Shown: positions 56,562 to 60,439 of the stretch, piece after piece
Layout of the letters: every line of letters begins with the position of its first letter
Numbering within the stretch: position 1 is the stretch's first letter
Origin: Clostridia bacterium
GTDB lineage: Bacteria; Bacillota; Clostridia; Oscillospirales; CAG-272
NCBI GenBank assembly: GCA_017468385.1
Contig: JAFUIQ010000027.1
Location: 1-60,439, forward strand
Direction of reading: 5' to 3'
Length of the DNA: 60,439 nt
The notes under the pieces: model-generated
What the model was told of the DNA's origin: nothing
The model's database searches: none
The model's input: only the letters and a program-made list of their open reading frames with translations
Program-made: the position numbers and the translations under genes

Positions 56562-57881
56562 ATGACTTGTGAATCCAGCACCGCACCTCGCGTGGCATAC
56601 TGCACGCTGGGGTGCCGCGTGAATCAATATGAATCGGATGCCATCGCCGCTCTTATGGAGGCGGATGGCTTTGTTGTGGTGCCCATGGGGCAAGAGGCGG
56701 ACATTATCATCGTCAATACCTGCACGGTGACCGCGGAGAGCGATCGCAAATCCCGTCAGCATATCCGCCGCGCCGCCGCGGCCAATCCGGGGAAGCCACT
56801 GATCGTTACGGGATGCTTTGCCCAGGTGTCCCCCGATGCCGCATCCGCCATTCCCGGGGTCACCGCTGTGATCGGCAACGGACATAAAGCGGAGATACCC
56901 GCCATCGCCCGCCGTTTGATGGATGGATTGGCATGTGAAGCCCGGACGGTGACGGATATGTGCTTGGCCGCCTATGACGGATTGACACTGACCACGCCGC
57001 GCCGCAGTCGTTCCTATATCAAAATCCAGGACGGATGCGAGAATCGTTGTGCTTATTGCATTATCCCCGCCGCACGCGGGAAAATCCGCTCCAAACAGCC
57101 GCAGGATGTTCTGGCTGAAGCCACCGCTTTGGCGGATGCCGGCTGCAGTGAGATTATTCTCACCGGCATTGAGACCGCCGCCTACGGCCGGGATTCCGGC
57201 GGTGCCTTCGATCTTGCCGGATTGATGGAGCAGTTAAACCGGATTCCCGGGATCGAGCGGATCGGCCTCGGCTCCTTGGAGCCGAATCTGATGCGGGAGA
57301 AATTCCTTTCGCGGATCTCATCGCTGACGGCCGTTCTGCCGCATTTTCACGTATCCCTCCAGAGCGGATCCACGTCCGTTCTGCGCCGTATGCGCCGCCC
57401 GTACAATGCGGAGCAGGCCATTGATTTCATCCGCGCTGTGCGGGAGTATTTTCCCGATGCCATGCTGACCGCGGACGTGATCGTCGGATTCCCCGGGGAG
57501 ACGGAGGAAGAAGCCGCCGAAACCATGGCGTTTTGCCGGGAAGCGCGTTTTTTGCATCTGCATATCTTCCCGTACTCCATTCGCCAAGGGACGGAAGCGG
57601 CCGCTATGCAGGGCCAGATTCACGATTCATTGAAGCGCAGTCGCGCCGCTAAGCTGGCGAAGCAGCAGGCGGAGATCAAGCGCGCTTTGCTGGATGCCTA
57701 TGTGGATTCCCACCGCGATATTCCTGTACAGGTGCTGATTGAAGAAGAAAAAAACGGATATCTGCACGGTCATTCCGAGCATTATGTGGAGGTTATCCTG
57801 CCGACCAAGGCGGGGCAGATCGGTGAAACCGTACCCGTTTGTCTCACCCAAACGGACGGTGACGTGTGTTACGGACAATAA
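56562..57881 (+). CDS. mtaB: tRNA t6A37 methylthiotransferase MtaB
   Basis: 439 aa. Methylthiotransferase N-domain with Cys residues in YCTLGCRVNQYESD, NTCTVTAESDRKSRQ and VTGCFAQ, then the radical SAM cluster motif CENRCAYCIIPAARG, and a C-terminal TRAM-like domain (VQVLIEEEKNGYLHGHSEHYVEV). The LGCRVN and the gene length fit MtaB (2-methylthio-t6A in ANN-decoding tRNAs such as tRNA-Lys) rather than MiaB or RimO. GGAG lies before the ATG. Confidence 0.93.
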   Translation: MTCESSTAPRVAYCTLGCRVNQYESDAIAALMEADGFVVVPMGQEADIIIVNTCTVTAESDRKSRQHIRRAAAANPGKPLIVTGCFAQVSPDAASAIPGVTAVIGNGHKAEIPAIARRLMDGLACEARTVTDMCLAAYDGLTLTTPRRSRSYIKIQDGCENRCAYCIIPAARGKIRSKQPQDVLAEATALADAGCSEIILTGIETAAYGRDSGGAFDLAGLMEQLNRIPGIERIGLGSLEPNLMREKFLSRISSLTAVLPHFHVSLQSGSTSVLRRMRRPYNAEQAIDFIRAVREYFPDAMLTADVIVGFPGETEEEAAETMAFCREARFLHLHIFPYSIRQGTEAAAMQGQIHDSLKRSRAAKLAKQQAEIKRALLDAYVDSHRDIPVQVLIEEEKNGYLHGHSEHYVEVILPTKAGQIGETVPVCLTQTDGDVCYGQ

Positions 57882-57915
57882 TAAAACCAGCCGGGATAAA
57901 CCGGCTGGTTTTATT
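57880..57915. terminator. Bidirectional terminator overlapping two stop codons
   Basis: A perfect 15-bp stem (core AACCAGCCGG/CCGGCTGGTT) with a GATAAA loop. It contains the end of mtaB and touches the stop codon of the convergent MATE gene. Confidence 0.9.
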
Positions 57916-59254
57916 ATGCGGTCAATGATAGTTCGTCTTGTTTTTTAAACAATATACTCCGGCGATAGCAGATAGTCAAAAGCAAACTGCACAGTACCCA
58001 TCCGGCAGGATAGGCCAATGCCGTTAACAACAGAGACTGCCCGATAAACCGATGTGTCAGATACAAATAGGTCTGCCGGAACAAAACGAAAGAGAACAGC
58101 ATGATTACCATGGGGATTTTAGCGTTTCCTATGCCGCGCAAGGCACCTGCATAGATCTGGTTGAAGCAGATCATCACATAGAACGGAGAGATGACGGTGA
58201 TGAAATAGGCACCGAATTCAATCACATCTGCCTCGGGCGAAATCAGCCCCAGAAGCGGCCGTTTGCAAATGATGACCAGAACGGCCAGTATCGCAGTAAT
58301 GATGGCGGACAGCTTGAGAGCCTCCTTCACACCATCCCGGGCGCGGGTGTATTTTTTGGCGCCGTAATTCTGTCCTACAAAGGTGGTGGATGCCATGGCA
58401 ATGCTCTGTACGGGGATCAAAAGAAACGCATCCAATTTGTTGTAGCTGGTCCAGCCCGCCATACAGGCGGATTCAAAGGCGTTGATGTAGGATTGCACGA
58501 ACACGTTGGAGAACGAAGTGACAGCCTGCTGGATACCGGCGGGCATGCCCACGGCAAGGATGCTTTTCAGCATGTCTGCTTTGATGTGCAGGCAATGCCA
58601 GCGGATGCCATAGGGGGCATCGGTGCGCGTGAGGACGACCAAAACCAGAATGGCGGAGCAGAATTGGGACAGAATGGTAGCCAGTGCCACACCGGCCACG
58701 CCCATGTCAAATACCAGAACGAACACGAGATCGCCTGCGATGTTCAGCCCGGCAGAGAAGGCGAGGAAGTACAGCGGTCGCTGGGAATCTCCCACAGCAC
58801 GCAAAATGCCTGCGCCCATGTTGTAGAGAAGAAGTCCCGATATGCCGGAAAAGTAGATGGACAGGTAGGTCTTGGCCTGCTCAAATACGTCCTCCGGTGT
58901 GTCCATCATTTTCAGCATCGGTGTTACGATCAGCATGCCCACCGTGGTGGCAATCATGCACAACAGGAATGTTACCGACAGAGTGGTATGTACCGCTTCA
59001 TGCAGTTTTTCATTATCCTTGGCGCCGAATCGTTGCGATATGATAACGCCCGCGCCTACCGACAGACCGTTGCATAACCCCACCAGCATATTGATGATGT
59101 TGCCGGTGCTGCCTACGGCGGCCAGTGCCTGTTTGCCAACATACTGACCGACCACCACGGAGTCCACCGCGTTGTACAGCTGCTGGAACAAGAGCCCCAG
59201 AGACATGGGGATAGCAAATTCCAGAAGATGCCGCCATATGGCGCCATTCGTCAT
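57914..59254 (-). CDS. MATE-family efflux transporter
   Basis: 446 aa, 12 hydrophobic spans. The start WRHLLEFAIPMSLGLLFQQLYNAVDSVVVGQYVGKQALAAVGSTGNI is the classical MATE (DinF/NorM-type) N-terminus, and VGQNYGAKKYTRAR in the second half repeats the family motif. These are Na+ or H+ driven exporters of drugs and cationic compounds. No nearby regulator. GATACGGAT ahead of the ATG is a weak ribosome site. Confidence 0.94.
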   Translation of the reverse strand: MTNGAIWRHLLEFAIPMSLGLLFQQLYNAVDSVVVGQYVGKQALAAVGSTGNIINMLVGLCNGLSVGAGVIISQRFGAKDNEKLHEAVHTTLSVTFLLCMIATTVGMLIVTPMLKMMDTPEDVFEQAKTYLSIYFSGISGLLLYNMGAGILRAVGDSQRPLYFLAFSAGLNIAGDLVFVLVFDMGVAGVALATILSQFCSAILVLVVLTRTDAPYGIRWHCLHIKADMLKSILAVGMPAGIQQAVTSFSNVFVQSYINAFESACMAGWTSYNKLDAFLLIPVQSIAMASTTFVGQNYGAKKYTRARDGVKEALKLSAIITAILAVLVIICKRPLLGLISPEADVIEFGAYFITVISPFYVMICFNQIYAGALRGIGNAKIPMVIMLFSFVLFRQTYLYLTHRFIGQSLLLTALAYPAGWVLCSLLLTICYRRSILFKKQDELSLTA

Positions 59255-59295
59255 ATCCGTATCTTTTTTACGATGGAAAATAAGAATCGCCTCGC

Positions 59296-59315
59296 TTTCG
59301 GGAATGTACCCGAAA
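59296..59315 (-). other. Weak hairpin between metA and the MATE gene
   Basis: TTTCGGG, TACATT loop, CCCGAAA; no T-run follows on the minus strand, so termination is doubtful and the MATE gene may be read from the met transcript. Confidence 0.4.
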
Positions 59316-59316
59316 T

Positions 59317-60237
59317 TTACTCGGAAACCTTGTTGATATCGTAAGGAGTTGTCTGGTATACGAAATAGTTCAGCCAGTTGGAGTACAGCAGATTGGCATG
59401 GGAGCGCCAGCTGACAATGGGTTCCTTGGTGTCATCGTCATCGGGATAGTAGTTCTTCGGAACAGTGATGGGAAGACCGGCGTTTTTGTCGCGCAGGTAT
59501 TCCTTCTCCAGCGTACCCCGATCGTATTCGGAGTGACCGGTGATGAAGATCTGGCGGCCGTTTTTGGAGGAAATGGCATATACACCTGCTTCCTTCGAGG
59601 AAGCAAGGATCTTCAGCTCCGTCACTTTTTCAATATCTTCCCGCAGTACCGTAGTGTGGCGGGAATGGGGAACAGGGAACACATCATCAAATCCGCGGAG
59701 CAGAATGGAACGGACATAATCCGCCTTGTGGGGGAAAATGCCGAACATCTTCTTATCCAGCGGATGTTTTTTTACTCCGTAATGATAATACAGACCGGCC
59801 TGCGCACCCCAGCAGATGTGGAAGGTGCTGTGAACATGGGATTTGGACCATTCCATGATCTCGCACAATTCCGGCCAGTAATCCACGTCCTCGAATTCCA
59901 TCTTCTCCACCGGCGCGCCGGTGATCACCATGCCGTCGAAGTACTCATTCTTGTATTCCGCAAACGTGCGGTAAAAGGAAGTCAGATGTTCTTCGGACAC
60001 ATTCTGGGATTTATGGGTGGCGGTGTGCATCAGATACAACTCTACCTGCAAAGGGGTGTTGCTCAACAGGCGGGACAGCTGTGTCTCCGTGTCAATTTTG
60101 GTAGGCATCAGATTCAGAAGCAGTATCCGAAGCGGACGGATATCCTGGGTGATGGCCCGGGTTTCCGTCATAACGAAAATATTTTCCTCTTCCAGCACCC
60201 GGGTGGCGGGCAGTTCGTTGGGAATTTTAATCGGCAT
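59317..60237 (-). CDS. metA: Homoserine O-acyltransferase (MetA family, predicted acetyl type)
   Basis: 306 aa, standard length, from ATG 60237 behind AAAGGA. The nucleophile Cys142 lies in [16 protein letters not shown] and the catalytic His in [13 protein letters not shown]. Residue 111 is Glu (GAPVE), the residue that in characterised MetA enzymes selects acetyl-CoA, while Gly selects succinyl-CoA. It should therefore make O-acetylhomoserine, despite the family name homoserine O-succinyltransferase. The upstream partial gene encodes a Cys/Met metabolism enzyme that would use this product, only five bases away. Confidence 0.94.
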   Translation of the reverse strand: MPIKIPNELPATRVLEEENIFVMTETRAITQDIRPLRILLLNLMPTKIDTETQLSRLLSNTPLQVELYLMHTATHKSQNVSEEHLTSFYRTFAEYKNEYFDGMVITGAPVEKMEFEDVDYWPELCEIMEWSKSHVHSTFHICWGAQAGLYYHYGVKKHPLDKKMFGIFPHKADYVRSILLRGFDDVFPVPHSRHTTVLREDIEKVTELKILASSKEAGVYAISSKNGRQIFITGHSEYDRGTLEKEYLRDKNAGLPITVPKNYYPDDDDTKEPIVSWRSHANLLYSNWLNYFVYQTTPYDINKVSE

Positions 60238-60242
60238 GTGTA

Positions 60243-60439
60243 TTATCCTTTCAGTGCACGGTCCAGATCGGCAATCAGATCTTCCGCGCTTTCCAGACCA
60301 CAGGACAGACGAACCAGCTCCGGCAGCACACCGGCGGCCAGCAGTTCTTCGTCGTTCATCTGTCGATGGGTAGCGGATGCGGGATGCAGACAGCAGCTCC
60401 GTGCATCGGCCACGTGCGTTTCAATGGCGAATACTTCCA
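60243..60439 (-). CDS. metY: O-acetylhomoserine sulfhydrylase-like protein (C-terminal part)
   Basis: Minus-strand frame open to the window edge; only ~64 C-terminal residues are seen. [56 protein letters not shown] matches the end of Cys/Met-metabolism PLP enzymes, most like O-acetylhomoserine aminocarboxypropyltransferase (MetY); MetB or MetC are alternatives because the distinguishing parts are outside the window. It should join sulfide or another thiol to O-acetylhomoserine, the product of the metA enzyme encoded directly downstream. Confidence 0.85.
   Translation of the reverse strand, partial: EVFAIETHVADARSCCLHPASATHRQMNDEELLAAGVLPELVRLSCGLESAEDLIADLDRALKG

Noticed and set aside
1-60439. 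CRISPR array
   Set aside because: No set of regularly spaced direct repeats was seen on either strand.

Overview
The window looks like chromosome of an anaerobic Firmicute, most likely a mid-G+C member of the Clostridia (Oscillospirales/Christensenellales-like). This is inferred from the gene set: a WalRK-YycHI cell-wall system, a glmS ribozyme, MEP isoprenoid synthesis (ispE), Rex with a hydrogenase-like sensor and NfnAB, Gram-positive O-acylation proteins (MBOAT/DHHW), a glnS gene next to gltX, and strong Shine-Dalgarno sites. No rRNA is present. One tRNA (Lys-UUU) lies at 48566-48641.

Layout. 1-1507 is the right end of a prophage: a truncated M23 endolysin, two holin-like membrane proteins and a Tad2-type (DUF2829) anti-Thoeris-like protein. 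It ends in two 21-bp direct repeats that look like the 3' end of a CCA-terminated RNA gene, each followed by its own terminator; these are candidate att sites. 1775-4039 holds an unknown 485-aa protein and a YdcF-family protein. 4077-8261 (minus strand) is a compact operon: ECF sigma factor, anti-sigma factor, lipoprotein, MBOAT O-acyltransferase and DHHW/AlgJ-like protein. 8421-10944 is a metal-efflux operon (SmtB-type repressor, stand-alone HMA protein, P1B-ATPase).

11156-15212 makes UDP-GlcNAc precursors (left-handed beta-helix protein, glmM, glmS ribozyme, glmS). 15323-24976 is a long co-directional envelope region: RluA-type synthase, DUF3810, a degenerate NodB protein, walR, walK, yycH, yycI and murA. 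25002-34490 carries a DUF1858 protein, trmK, a Nif3-like protein, a ThyX-like protein, an M23 peptidase, a 1007-aa GHL10-amidase lipoprotein, DUF554 and a second two-component system. 34554-36665 (minus) holds ispE and a degenerate ROK repressor, divergent from a BlaI-like repressor, a nuclease-fold-like protein and XpaC (36965-39457).

39499-44195 (minus) has a DUF6320 protein, an alpha/beta-hydrolase-acyltransferase fusion, an XRE-TPR regulator and a DivIVA-like protein. 44429-48641 is an MBL hydrolase, gltX, glnS and tRNA-Lys. 48873-54701 is a redox module: rex, a sensory [FeFe]-hydrogenase-like PAS protein, a SpoIIE-type phosphatase, nfnA and nfnB. 54809-60439 ends with an AT-rich orphan gene, an RluC/D-type synthase, mtaB, a MATE transporter, metA (predicted acetyl type) and the 3' end of a metY-like gene.

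The most interesting units are the ECF-controlled O-acylation operon, the rex/hydrogenase-sensor/phosphatase/NfnAB cluster with a substituted H-cluster pocket, the repeats after the prophage, and the BlaI/nuclease-like/XpaC locus. All function calls rest on motif reading by eye; no database search was possible.
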